Positions 53,848-62,656 of a stretch of 64,000 bases of DNA are shown here, piece by piece (position 1 is the first letter of the stretch; every line of letters starts with the position of its first letter). The stretch spans positions 173,908-237,907 of the forward strand of contig DFNX01000017.1 in the NCBI GenBank assembly GCA_002376235.1, given 5' to 3'. The stretch comes from Neorhizobium sp. UBA3556. GTDB taxonomy: Bacteria > Pseudomonadota > Alphaproteobacteria > Rhizobiales > Rhizobiaceae. The position numbers and the translations under genes were made by a program. The notes under the pieces are model-generated. The model had not been told where the DNA came from. It saw nothing but the letters and a program-made list of their open reading frames with translations, and made no database searches.

Positions 53848-54085
53848 TCCAACTAATTCGGTGCGGCGGAGGACCGCGCTGTCTAGCGACAGCGTCATTG
53901 TGTTTACTCGCGCCTTTTTTGTTGTTGCATGTCCGCGTTTCATTGTCCCGCTTCTGCCCTCGATATCCCCACCTCTGACATGATGGTGAGCAGGGTTGCG
54001 ACGAAAATTGTCCGACATTTAGCGCACGCGCAACGCGCCTTAACGGCCGCCGCTTTCACCCCGGAGGCATCAGCCTCTTTTTCCC

Positions 54086-54646
54086 ATGGTCAGGAAAACG
54101 ATGACTAGACAGTCGAAAGACCCCAACGAAAAGTTGATGATGTCGCGCCGTGGCATTCTGCTCGGCGGTGCGACGCTGTTTGCCGGTAGCATTGCCGCAG
54201 CGCTCTGTCCCACCCTCTCGCTGGCGGCCGTCGATGCCGGTACGCAGGGACAGTTCATGAAACTGTCCAACCTGCTGATCCAGCACCAGCTCAGCCCGGC
54301 GGTCGGCGCGCGTATCACGGATACTGCAAGCGGTGAATACAAAAACCTTCCGCAAATGCTCGATGCGATCATTGCTATCGCCGAGGAGAAAAATGCGGTG
54401 CAGGTCGAGGACTTCTTCGCCGATATTCCCGATGGCGAGCTAAAGGACTTTGCCCATTGGGTGATTTCTGCCTGGTATAGCGGCTGCTCTTCCGAGAAGC
54501 GCAATGCCACCGTCTTCACTTATGAGGAAGCGCTGACCTTCAAGACGACCAGCGATATCCTGACCATCCCGTCCTACGGCATTTCCGGCCCCAACATGTG
54601 GACCCGGCCCAACTTGCCGCTTTCGGCGCCGATGCCGCGCTTCTGA
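54086..54646 (+). CDS. Sugar/polyol dehydrogenase gamma subunit (Tat-exported, FAD-SLDH type)
   Basis: This 186-residue small subunit accompanies a GMC-type flavoprotein and is probably its export chaperone, because it carries a twin-arginine signal (SRRGILLGG, then a hydrophobic core, about residues 20-47) that the large subunit lacks. It has the helical pattern of the sorbitol/gluconate dehydrogenase small subunit (FADIPDGELKDFAHWVISAWYSG, in part: LKDFAHWVISAWYSG). It is first in the three-gene operon. Its end overlaps an alternative GTG start of the next gene in another frame. Confidence 0.85.
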   Translation: MVRKTMTRQSKDPNEKLMMSRRGILLGGATLFAGSIAAALCPTLSLAAVDAGTQGQFMKLSNLLIQHQLSPAVGARITDTASGEYKNLPQMLDAIIAIAEEKNAVQVEDFFADIPDGELKDFAHWVISAWYSGCSSEKRNATVFTYEEALTFKTTSDILTIPSYGISGPNMWTRPNLPLSAPMPRF

Positions 54647-54675
54647 CGAAACCCACCGAAGAAAAGTCTTTCCCC

Positions 54676-56310
54676 ATGGTTACCAAGAATAGTGCCGACG
54701 TCGTCATCGTCGGAACGGGCGTCGTCGGCGTTGTGATTGCCGAACAGCTGCTCGATGCAGGCCATTCCGTCCTGATGATCGAAGCCGGTCCGCGGGTCAG
54801 CCGCGCCGAAGTGGTCGAGAACTGGCGCAATGCGCCGCTCGGCGTCAAAGGCGATACCTCTGTTGCCTATCCGTCGCGCCCCTGGGCGCCGCATCCGATG
54901 GGCAATGAAAAGGGCAACGAAGCCTATCTGCAGTTCACAGGCCCCGACGCCTATGACCAGACCTTCATCCGTTATGCCGGCGGCTCGACCTGGCACTGGG
55001 CTGGCACGTCCTGGCGCCTGACGCCGGAGGACATGCGCATCAACTCGCTCTATGGCGTCGGCCGCGACTGGGCCTTCGACTATGATACGCTGGAGCCCTA
55101 CTACGTCCGCACCGAGCACAAGCTCGGCATTTGCGGCCCGGCGGACCGCTCGCTGCAATGGCCGCAGACCGGCGACCGCTCGGCACCCTATCCGATGCCG
55201 GCTTTGCCATTTTCGCCAGGCGAAGTGAAGTTCACCGAAGTCGTCAAGGCGCTCGGCTACAACAACATTCCCGTCTCGCAGGCCCGCAATAGCGGCATGC
55301 CCTATGACGGTCGCCCCGCCTGCTGTGCCAACAACAACTGCGTTCCGGTCTGTCCCGTCGCCGCCAAGTATGATGCCGAAACAGCACTTCATCGCCTGGA
55401 AAAGAAGGGCGCAACGCTACTCGTCGATTCGGTTGTCTACAAGGTCGAGACGAACGCCCAGAATAAGATCGAGGCGGTCCATTTCTACGACCAGCATAAG
55501 GAAACGCACCGGATCAGCGGCAAGCTCTTCGTGCTCGCCTGCAACGGCCTGGAAAACCCGAAACTGCTCCTGAAGTCGACAGACGATCGCAACCCGAACG
55601 GTGTTGCCAACTCGTCCGATCAGGTCGGCCGCAACATGATGGACCATCCGGCCCGCACGTTCACGGTCACCACCAAGGAGCCCTTTTGGTCAGGCATTGG
55701 TCCGGTCGTCAATTCGGGCATCATGCAGACCTCGCAAGGCTCGTTCCGCTCCGAACATGCCGGCGCCTATTTCCGCTACAACAACTTTGCCCGCAACCGC
55801 TACATCACCTTCGCGGCGCTGAAGAAGGGCCTCGTCGGCAAGGCGCTTGACGAGGAAATCCGCCGCATGACCGCTTGCACGGCAGATGTCGTCGCCGCCC
55901 ACGAGATCCTTGCGGATCCGAACAACCGCCTCACCCTGTCGGAGAAGAAGGACTGGCTGGGCCTGCCCAAGCCTTCTATCCACTATGATGTCGGCGATTA
56001 CGTCCGCAAATCCTGGGATGTCTATTCCCAGCCGATCGGCAAGCAGCTTGCAGAAGCGATGGGGGCGACCGACATCAAGATCTCGCCGAAGTTCAACAAC
56101 AGCAAGCACATCATGGGCGGCACCATCATGGGCACGGATGCGTCCAACTCCGTCGTCGATGTCGATTGCCGCGCCCATGACCACGAGAACCTGTTCATTC
56201 CGGGCGGCGGCGCGATGGCTGCAGGCGCCTGCGGCAACAGCACCATCACCATGGTCGCGCTCGCCATCAAGGCCGGCGACGCGATGGTCGAACAGATGCG
56301 GGGCGCATGA
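54676..56310 (+). CDS. GMC-family FAD-dependent dehydrogenase, catalytic subunit
   Basis: This 544-residue flavoprotein oxidises a sugar, sugar acid or polyol in the periplasm. It has the FAD motif IVGTGVVGVVIAEQ (about residues 11-24), the YAGGSTWHWAGTSWR loop and the C-terminal GMC part with the proton-accepting His in HIMGGTIMG and the Asn in CGNSTITM. A cysteine-rich loop, CCANNNCVPVCPVAAK, near residue 216 may hold an iron-sulfur cluster, as in fructose and glucose dehydrogenases of this class. The ATG at 54676 is chosen by homology; a GTG at 54598 would add 26 residues. It passes electrons to the cytochrome subunit encoded next, which overlaps it by 4 bases. Confidence 0.92.
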   Translation: MVTKNSADVVIVGTGVVGVVIAEQLLDAGHSVLMIEAGPRVSRAEVVENWRNAPLGVKGDTSVAYPSRPWAPHPMGNEKGNEAYLQFTGPDAYDQTFIRYAGGSTWHWAGTSWRLTPEDMRINSLYGVGRDWAFDYDTLEPYYVRTEHKLGICGPADRSLQWPQTGDRSAPYPMPALPFSPGEVKFTEVVKALGYNNIPVSQARNSGMPYDGRPACCANNNCVPVCPVAAKYDAETALHRLEKKGATLLVDSVVYKVETNAQNKIEAVHFYDQHKETHRISGKLFVLACNGLENPKLLLKSTDDRNPNGVANSSDQVGRNMMDHPARTFTVTTKEPFWSGIGPVVNSGIMQTSQGSFRSEHAGAYFRYNNFARNRYITFAALKKGLVGKALDEEIRRMTACTADVVAAHEILADPNNRLTLSEKKDWLGLPKPSIHYDVGDYVRKSWDVYSQPIGKQLAEAMGATDIKISPKFNNSKHIMGGTIMGTDASNSVVDVDCRAHDHENLFIPGGGAMAAGACGNSTITMVALAIKAGDAMVEQMRGA

Positions 56311-57740
56311 TCATGAAAACCGTAAAATCATTTGCTCTCGCGGCACCGCTCGCTTTTGTTACCCTGGCACCGGCGGCAGCACAGGAATTCTCCAAGGAAC
56401 TGATCGAGAAGGGGCGCTATCTGGCGACTGCTTCCGATTGCGTCGCCTGTCACACCAACCATGACGGCGGGAAGCCAATGGCTGGCGGCCTGTCGATGGC
56501 ATCACCGGTCGGTACGATCATGTCGACCAACATCACGCCCTCCAAGCAGTTCGGCATCGGCAGCTATTCGGAAGCCCAGTTTGCAGATGCAGTGCGCAAG
56601 GGTGTTCGCGGAGATGGCGCAAACCTCTACCCGGCCATGCCCTACGTCTCTTATTCCAACATGACGGACGAGGACATCCACGCGCTTTACGCCTATTTCA
56701 TGCAGGGCGTCGAACCCGTGGATGAGAAGGCTCCGGAAACCAAGCTGCCCTTCCCGATGAACATCCGCGCCTCGATGATGGGCTGGAATCTGCTGTTCCG
56801 GCCGAACGAAGTGCATAAGGATGATCCGAACCAGTCTGCCGAATGGAACCGCGGCAAATATCTGGCTGAGGGCGCCGCCCACTGCAGCACCTGCCACACG
56901 CCGCGCGGCGTCTTCATGCAGGAACAGAAGAGCCTTAACCTGACCGGCGGTCAGATCGGCGCCTGGTATGCGCCTGATATCACCAATGATCCGGTGCATG
57001 GCATCGGTTCCTGGAGCCAGGAAGAACTCGTCACCTACCTGAAGACAGGCAAGTTGGAAAACAAGGCGCAGGCGGCCGGCAGCATGGCGGAAGCCGTCAG
57101 CTATTCCTTCCAGCACCTGACCGATGCGGATCTCAACGCCATCGCCACCTATGTCCGCGACGTTTCCTCCGCAAAGGTTGGCGAGGCCGCCGCTACGACC
57201 CGCTTTGACAAGGGCGCGGCCGGCAATGAAATGACCGCCTTCCGCGGCGGCAAGTATGCCGAAGGCATGGCAGGCGATCACGCCGGTGCGCAGATCTTTG
57301 CCGCCAACTGCGCCTCCTGCCACGGTTACAACGCCCAGGGCACCAGGGACGGTTATTATCCGAGCCTGTTCCACAATGCCGCGACGGCCGGCGACAACTC
57401 GGTCAACGTCATCTCGGCGATTCTCAACGGCGTCGATCGTCATACCGAAAACGAGCACGTCTTCATGCCGCCCTTCGGCGACCAGACGAATGCCGTCGTA
57501 CAGCTGAACAATGTCGAAGTAGCCTCGCTTTCCAACTATCTGTTGGCACAGTATGGCAACGACAAACTGACCGTGACGCCTGAAGATGTTCAGGTGATCC
57601 GTGAAGGCGGGCCAAAATCCAACATGGTCCAGATGGCGCGCATCGGCATGGGGGCGGGCGTTACGACGGTCGTGCTCCTTCTGGCGGGCCTCATCTGGTA
57701 CCGGTCACGCCGCAAGACCGAACCGGCTCTCTCGGCATAA
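56307..57740 (+). CDS. Triheme cytochrome c subunit of the membrane dehydrogenase
   Basis: This 477-residue periplasmic cytochrome has a signal peptide (to about AAA, residue 25) and three CxxCH heme sites: CVACH (about residue 45), CSTCH (about 193) and CASCH (about 335). A C-terminal membrane anchor (VTTVVLLLAGLIWY) is followed by basic residues. It takes electrons from the flavoprotein and passes them to ubiquinone, as in gluconate 2-dehydrogenase, sorbitol dehydrogenase and fructose dehydrogenase complexes. Its start overlaps the GMC gene stop (ATGATCATGA), so either of the two nearby ATGs may be used. Confidence 0.94.
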   Translation: MIMKTVKSFALAAPLAFVTLAPAAAQEFSKELIEKGRYLATASDCVACHTNHDGGKPMAGGLSMASPVGTIMSTNITPSKQFGIGSYSEAQFADAVRKGVRGDGANLYPAMPYVSYSNMTDEDIHALYAYFMQGVEPVDEKAPETKLPFPMNIRASMMGWNLLFRPNEVHKDDPNQSAEWNRGKYLAEGAAHCSTCHTPRGVFMQEQKSLNLTGGQIGAWYAPDITNDPVHGIGSWSQEELVTYLKTGKLENKAQAAGSMAEAVSYSFQHLTDADLNAIATYVRDVSSAKVGEAAATTRFDKGAAGNEMTAFRGGKYAEGMAGDHAGAQIFAANCASCHGYNAQGTRDGYYPSLFHNAATAGDNSVNVISAILNGVDRHTENEHVFMPPFGDQTNAVVQLNNVEVASLSNYLLAQYGNDKLTVTPEDVQVIREGGPKSNMVQMARIGMGAGVTTVVLLLAGLIWYRSRRKTEPALSA

Positions 57741-58266
57741 TAGCCTATCGCGACCCGCCGGTTTCAATACTGGCGGGTCGCATGTGGTTTTCAGGGAAAT
57801 CCATCAGCGATCGGGCAACTCGCTCCATTGCTGAAGCGCCTGACCGAGTGCGAACATTTCATCGCGCGCGAAATCGATCTGCCACAGCTTTCGTCGCAAC
57901 ACCATGGAGCAATTGCCGTACATAATACCTCGGAGGCAAGGCGCCAAAGGCTGGTACCGGTATCGGCCCAATATGCCGTGGTTGCGAGGATGGGCGACGC
58001 CGCCTTTCTTCCCAGCCGATCGGTTCAGGGCGTCATGCTTCTGTATGGCATGGGAGTAAGCTTCGCCGAACAGGCCTGGCGGCGTGTCCTCATGGTCCTT
58101 TTCCGGGAGACGGGATTCTGACAAAAAGTCATGAATTGCAAGGCGATGGGCCTGATCACCCGTTCGTGAGAATGGCGCACTTTGTTTGATCGACCAGACA
58201 TCTTGTTGAAGCGTGATCTGGGCCTAAATTCAGGATCAAGCCGTCCCCACCGAAAGCAGCACTCTC
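57741..58266. other. Intergenic region, no supported gene
   Basis: About 525 bases between the cytochrome gene and the OpgH-like gene. Open frames exist on both strands (57828-58121 plus; 57804-58124 minus from TTG), but neither has a convincing ribosome site or a known family. A strong hairpin stands at the left end. The right end should hold the promoter of the five-gene operon. Confidence 0.4.
57750..57781. terminator. Hairpin after the cytochrome c gene
   Basis: GCGACCCGCCGG (57750-57761) pairs with CTGGCGGGTCGC (57770-57781) over 12 positions with one G-T (wobble) pair and an 8-base loop. A short T run follows (GTGGTTTTC). It probably ends the dehydrogenase operon. Confidence 0.65.
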
Positions 58267-60192
58267 ATGAACCTGCATGCCAGACGGATCGATCCCGCTG
58301 CGACTGATGAAGCCGGCAGTTCCAAGAGTGTGGGCGATCAGCAGGGCGATATCACGAGCGAGAACATCTTTCGCTACTCGGGCCTATCGGTCACATGGCG
58401 GCGCGGCATTGTGCTGGCGCTGAATGTTTTGACGATCGGCGCGCTTTTCCTCGGGCTTCTGACGCTTCTGCTGCCCGGCGGTATCGATTTTCTCGAAAGC
58501 GTGATGCTGGCCGGCTTTCTGCTGGCAATGCCATGGACGGTGCTGGGGTTCTGGAATGCAATCATCGGACTGATGCTTCTACATGGCCCGGGTAATCCTG
58601 CCCGAAGCGTCTACCCATTCTATCGGGGTGACAGTCGGCCCGGGACGCTGTCCTCGCGTACCGCTCTTACCCTGTTTCTCCGAAACGAGGATCCTCAGCC
58701 AGCCTTTGCCCGGTTGCAGACGATGGCACAAAGCCTTCGCTCAACTGGTCTCGAACGGCATTTCCGCCTTTTTGTGCTGAGCGATACATCCGATCCGGAA
58801 ATCGCTGAAGCGGAGGAGAGAGCTTTCGCGCTAGTGGCGGATAGCCTCGACCTGCCTGAAAACTATCATCCGATCTATCGCAGGCGCCAGAAAAACACCG
58901 GTTATAAGGCCGGCAACATCCATGATTTTCTCAAGGAATACGGCCAGGACTACGATTTTTTCCTGCCTCTCGATTCAGATAGCGTCATGTCCGGTGATGC
59001 GATCATCCGGCTTGTTGCCGCAATGGAGAAAAGGCCGGAACTGGGTATTCTCCAGACGCTGGTTGTCGGAACTCCGGCGACGAGCGGTTTTGCCCGCATG
59101 TTCCAGTTCGGTATGCGGCACGGCATGCGGTCCTTCACCATGGGGGCAGCCTGGTGGAATGCCGACTGCGGTCCCTATTGGGGCCACAATGCCCTGATCC
59201 GCACAGCAGCATTCAAGGCCCATTGCGACCTGCCCGTATTGCCAGGATCGCCACCGCTTGGCGGCCACATTCTCAGTCATGACCAGCTGGAAGCCGCCTA
59301 TATGCGGCGCGGCGGTTACGAGGTTCGGGTATTGCCGATCGAAACGCAGAGTTTCGAGGCCAATCCGCCGACATTCCCCGATTTCGCCAAGCGCGATTTG
59401 CGCTGGTGCCAGGGAAACATGCAGTATTGGCGCTTCCTGTTCGAACCCGGGTTGAAGCCGCTGAGCCGTTTCCAGCTCCTGCAGGCAATATTGATGTATG
59501 TCGCACCGCCGGCCTGGATTGCAGCAACATTCGCTGCGGCCTGGAAGGCTATGTCAGCGGGTTTCGATCCCGCTTATCTGCAGCTTGGCCTTTCCCTCTT
59601 CGCGGTCATATTCTTCATGTCCATCGCTCCAAAATTGGCCGGCATGCTCGATGTTTGTCTGACCAAGGGTGCTGTACGCCGCTACGGCGGGCCTTTGCGT
59701 TTCGGCTTTTCCGTCATTGCGGAAATCCTCGCCTCCATGCTGATGGCGCCGATCATTGCCGTTTATGTCTCTGTATTTCTCCTCGGTCTGCCGTTCGGGC
59801 GCAGTGTGACATGGAGCGGCCAAAACCGCGACAGGCTGGGCGTTTCCTTCTCGTCGGCGCTCAGAACCATGGGGTTGCAGACCGTGATTGGCTTTACGCT
59901 TGGAATTACTCTGCTTTTCGGAGCAGGGCGCAGCGCGCTCCTCTGGACGCTGCCGATGATGGCCGGCCTCTGCCTGGCGATACCGTTTACCATGCTCACC
60001 GCTTCCAGCAGTTTCGGCCGATGGACCACGCGTTGCGGCCTGTTTGCCGTTCCCGAAGAAGTGCGCATGCCGCGGATCCTGAGCCCGCTTGTGCCGCATG
60101 CGGCCCGTCGCTGGCGAAGACCGGGAGGCTCACCTCGGTCCGGACAACAGGAAGCCAATGCTTCTCAAATGCTGGCGGAAAATCGCACATGA
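58267..60192 (+). CDS. opgH: Membrane glucosyltransferase, OpgH/MdoH-like
   Basis: This 641-residue family 2 glycosyltransferase makes beta-1,2-glucan chains from UDP-glucose at the inner membrane in enterobacteria. It has two N-terminal spans (about residues 48-105), then a GT2 domain with LPLDSDSVMSGDAI (the DxD site), HDQLEAAYMRRGG (catalytic Asp) and the RDLRWCQGN motif. Several C-terminal spans follow. It is about 200 residues shorter than E. coli OpgH (847), mostly at the N-terminus. No opgG is next to it. Its stop overlaps the start of the MDR dehydrogenase gene, linking it to an unexpected set of enzymes; the product may therefore not be an osmoregulated glucan. Confidence 0.82.
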   Translation: MNLHARRIDPAATDEAGSSKSVGDQQGDITSENIFRYSGLSVTWRRGIVLALNVLTIGALFLGLLTLLLPGGIDFLESVMLAGFLLAMPWTVLGFWNAIIGLMLLHGPGNPARSVYPFYRGDSRPGTLSSRTALTLFLRNEDPQPAFARLQTMAQSLRSTGLERHFRLFVLSDTSDPEIAEAEERAFALVADSLDLPENYHPIYRRRQKNTGYKAGNIHDFLKEYGQDYDFFLPLDSDSVMSGDAIIRLVAAMEKRPELGILQTLVVGTPATSGFARMFQFGMRHGMRSFTMGAAWWNADCGPYWGHNALIRTAAFKAHCDLPVLPGSPPLGGHILSHDQLEAAYMRRGGYEVRVLPIETQSFEANPPTFPDFAKRDLRWCQGNMQYWRFLFEPGLKPLSRFQLLQAILMYVAPPAWIAATFAAAWKAMSAGFDPAYLQLGLSLFAVIFFMSIAPKLAGMLDVCLTKGAVRRYGGPLRFGFSVIAEILASMLMAPIIAVYVSVFLLGLPFGRSVTWSGQNRDRLGVSFSSALRTMGLQTVIGFTLGITLLFGAGRSALLWTLPMMAGLCLAIPFTMLTASSSFGRWTTRCGLFAVPEEVRMPRILSPLVPHAARRWRRPGGSPRSGQQEANASQMLAENRT

Positions 60193-61166
60193 CGATGGCG
60201 CGTGCGTTGTGGTTGACCGCAATAAGGCAGGCTGAGCTGAAATCAACCTCGCTGGACGCGCCTGCTGACGGCGAATTTCTGATCGAAAGCTGCTTTGGAG
60301 CAATCAGCAAGGGTACAGAAGCATTGATCGCTGACGGAAGCGTTCCGCCAAGCGAGCATGACCGCATGCGCGCACCAATGCAGGCGGGAAATTTTCCGTT
60401 TCCGGTCAAATATGGTTATGCGGTGGTCGGCAAGATCAAGGCAGGGAGTGCAAGTTCAATCGGTCAGACAGTCTTTTGCCTTCATCCGCATCAGGACCTG
60501 TTTCACATCCCTGCGAATATGGCGTTTCCAGTACCGACACACGTTCCCGCTCATCGTGCCGTACTGGCAGCGAACATGGAAACGGCGCTGAACGGCATCT
60601 GGGATGCGGGCGTCCTTGCGGGCGACAAGGTCACCATTGTCGGTGGCGGCCTGGTGGGGCTATTGACGGCGTTCCTCGCTGCCAAGGTTCCGGGAACGAA
60701 CGTGACACTAGTTGATGTCAACCCCGATCGCAGCAGGCTTGCCGAAACGCTCGGTTGCAGCTTCGCCCTGCCAAAGGAGGCGGAAGCATCTGCCGGCGAT
60801 AGCGACGTGGTGTTCCACGCATCCGCCACATCCGAAGGCCTTTCGACGGCCATCGCGGTCGCCGGTTTCGAAGCGCGGATCGTCGAAATGTCCTGGTACG
60901 GCAACAGCCCGTCTGTTGTGCCACTCGGTGGCCGATTTCATAGCCACCGACTTTCGATCGTCGGCTCACAGGTCGGGCATGTCCCGGCGACACGAAGAGC
61001 TCGTTGGCCGCTTTCTCGACGACTTGAAACAGCACTCGCCCTTTTGGCCGATGATCGTCTCGACCACCTTATTTCCGGCGAAACGGCTTTCAATGATCTT
61101 GCAGACGCTTACATCGATATCCTCTCCAACCCGGATACCTTGTGCCACCGCATCCGTTATGTTTGA
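60189..61166 (+). CDS. MDR-superfamily dehydrogenase without obvious zinc ligands
   Basis: This 325-residue protein has the medium-chain dehydrogenase fold with the Rossmann motif VGGGLVGLLTAFLAA (about residues 156-170) and an acidic residue at the end of the next strand (TLVDVNP). The N-terminal part has GAISKGTEALIADG rather than the Cys-x-Asp-x-His zinc site, which resembles the BchC-like subgroup. It would reduce or oxidise an alcohol or carbonyl on a small molecule. The ATGA overlap with opgH and the 21-base gap to the pterin-synthase-like gene place it firmly in this operon. A longer reading frame upstream overlaps opgH and is not used. Confidence 0.82.
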   Translation: MTMARALWLTAIRQAELKSTSLDAPADGEFLIESCFGAISKGTEALIADGSVPPSEHDRMRAPMQAGNFPFPVKYGYAVVGKIKAGSASSIGQTVFCLHPHQDLFHIPANMAFPVPTHVPAHRAVLAANMETALNGIWDAGVLAGDKVTIVGGGLVGLLTAFLAAKVPGTNVTLVDVNPDRSRLAETLGCSFALPKEAEASAGDSDVVFHASATSEGLSTAIAVAGFEARIVEMSWYGNSPSVVPLGGRFHSHRLSIVGSQVGHVPATRRARWPLSRRLETALALLADDRLDHLISGETAFNDLADAYIDILSNPDTLCHRIRYV

Positions 61167-61187
61167 CAACCGGAGAACCTCAAAACG

Positions 61188-61586
61188 ATGTTTGCTGTCG
61201 AAGTACGCGACCACATGATGATTGCCCATAGCCTGCCGCGCGAGGTGTTCGGCCCGGCTCAAGCCATGCATGGCGCGACATTCGTTGTCGATGCGGCTTT
61301 CATGACGGAGGATCTCGACGAGAACGGCCTCTGCGTCGACATCGGATTGGCGACAACAGTTTTGAGAAATGCAATTACCCCGCTCAATTACAAGAACCTC
61401 GATGAGGTGGATGTCCTTCGCGGCAAGGTGACAACCACCGAGGTGCTGGCGAAGCACATTTTCGACGATCTGCGCCAACGGATTGATGCCGGGGAACTCG
61501 GTCCGGGTGGCAAACGGATTTGCCGCCTTAAGATTACATTGCACGAGAGCCATGTCGCGCGGGCATGGTACGAGGCCGCGATTTGA
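61188..61586 (+). CDS. 6-pyruvoyl-tetrahydropterin synthase-like protein, altered metal site
   Basis: This 132-residue protein has the T-fold of PTPS/QueD enzymes: the first zinc histidine (IAHSL, His14), a second histidine in MHGAT (His28) and the C-terminal substrate-binding Glu in LHESHVARAWY (Glu120). Two key positions differ: the third zinc histidine of HxH is Ala30, and the catalytic cysteine a few residues before the HxH is absent. The overall fold is preserved, as DIGLATTVLR and NYKNLDEV fit the family. It may act on another pterin or as a non-zinc enzyme. It lies between an MDR dehydrogenase and a glycosyltransferase, with the latter overlapping its stop codon. Confidence 0.8.
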   Translation: MFAVEVRDHMMIAHSLPREVFGPAQAMHGATFVVDAAFMTEDLDENGLCVDIGLATTVLRNAITPLNYKNLDEVDVLRGKVTTTEVLAKHIFDDLRQRIDAGELGPGGKRICRLKITLHESHVARAWYEAAI

Positions 61587-62656
61587 ATCACGCCGATAAG
61601 AAAGCTGACGCGCCGCATCTCGTTTTCGCGATTCCGGGTGAGATTGAAATCCGCAGCGGCGGATATGGTTATGACCGGCGGATGATCGCAGAGCTGCGCA
61701 AGCTCCGCTGGCAGGTCGACCATCTCCGTTTAGCCGACGGTTTTCCTGCTCCAAGCCGTGCCGACTTGGAGACGACGGCAAAGCAGTTTGCCGATCTTCC
61801 CGATGAAAGCCTTGTCCTTGTCGATGGACTGGCGTTCGGTGCCATGCCCGAAATCGCACAGCGAGAGGCGAGACGGTTGAAACTGGTCGCGCTTGTGCAT
61901 CACCCGTTAGCGCTGGAAACAGGACTTTCGGAACGAACGGCGCAAGAGCTTCGAACAAGCGAGACAGCGGCGCTGGCCTCCACGCGCGGGATCGTCGTGA
62001 CAAGCCCGGCAACGGCCCGGACACTGATCTCGGATTTTGGTGTCGGACCGGACGCGATCTGTGTGGCCATACCGGGAACCGAACCTGCCGAACCCGCCCG
62101 AGGCGGCCGCGATGGCGAGCCACCGTTGATCCTTGCCATAGGCTCGCTGACGCCACGCAAGGACCATGCAACGCTTGTTGCAGCGCTGGCGCAACTCCGT
62201 GACCGGCCATGGCAATGCCGAATTGTCGGCAGCGACAGAATGGACCCGGCATCCGCAACGAACCTGCACAAGCAGATTGGCGAACTTGGGCTAAACGACC
62301 GAATTGCCGTGACAGGCGCTATCGATGACGTCGACGCCGAATACGACCGAGCCGATATCTTCGCGTTAGCAAGCCGTTACGAAGGTTTCGGCATGGTGTT
62401 TGCCGAAGCGATGGCGCGAGGCCTGCCGATCGTCTGCTGCCGTGGAGGCGCTGTACCTGATCTGGTTCCGGACACGGCAGGAATTCTGCTCGAACCCGGC
62501 GATATCGAAGGTTTTGCCGCAGCCCTGGCTCTATTGCTCTATGATCGACAGACACGACAAAACTATGCCGCCAGTGCGTGGGCTACAGGCCGAAATTTGC
62601 CTGACTGGCCGAGAAGCGCACAGGTACTGGCCGATTTTCTGACAGGTATCCGATGA
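61583..62656 (+). CDS. Glycosyltransferase family 4
   Basis: This 357-residue cytoplasmic glycosyltransferase of the GT-B fold has an N-terminal acceptor domain (SGGYGYDRRMIAEL) and a C-terminal nucleotide-sugar domain with LAIGSLTPRKDHATL and the ExxxxxxxE-type motif SRYEGFGMVFAEAMARGLP (about residues 275-293). The most likely start is TTG at 61583, overlapping the stop of the upstream gene; an ATG at 61565 would add six residues. In this context the acceptor may be a pterin-like small molecule, by analogy with biopterin glucosyltransferase in cyanobacteria, but this is inference. It overlaps the methyltransferase gene by ATGA. Confidence 0.88.
   Translation: MNHADKKADAPHLVFAIPGEIEIRSGGYGYDRRMIAELRKLRWQVDHLRLADGFPAPSRADLETTAKQFADLPDESLVLVDGLAFGAMPEIAQREARRLKLVALVHHPLALETGLSERTAQELRTSETAALASTRGIVVTSPATARTLISDFGVGPDAICVAIPGTEPAEPARGGRDGEPPLILAIGSLTPRKDHATLVAALAQLRDRPWQCRIVGSDRMDPASATNLHKQIGELGLNDRIAVTGAIDDVDAEYDRADIFALASRYEGFGMVFAEAMARGLPIVCCRGGAVPDLVPDTAGILLEPGDIEGFAAALALLLYDRQTRQNYAASAWATGRNLPDWPRSAQVLADFLTGIR

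Noticed and set aside
57804..58124. Possible small genes on either strand between the cytochrome and OpgH-like genes
   Set aside because: The minus frame starts with TTG without a ribosome site and the plus frame has no family or start signal; neither can be preferred over the other.
59406..60188. In-frame upstream extension of the MDR dehydrogenase
   Set aside because: It runs through the opgH gene in another frame and encodes no dehydrogenase-like sequence; the ATG at 60189 overlapping the opgH stop is a much better start.
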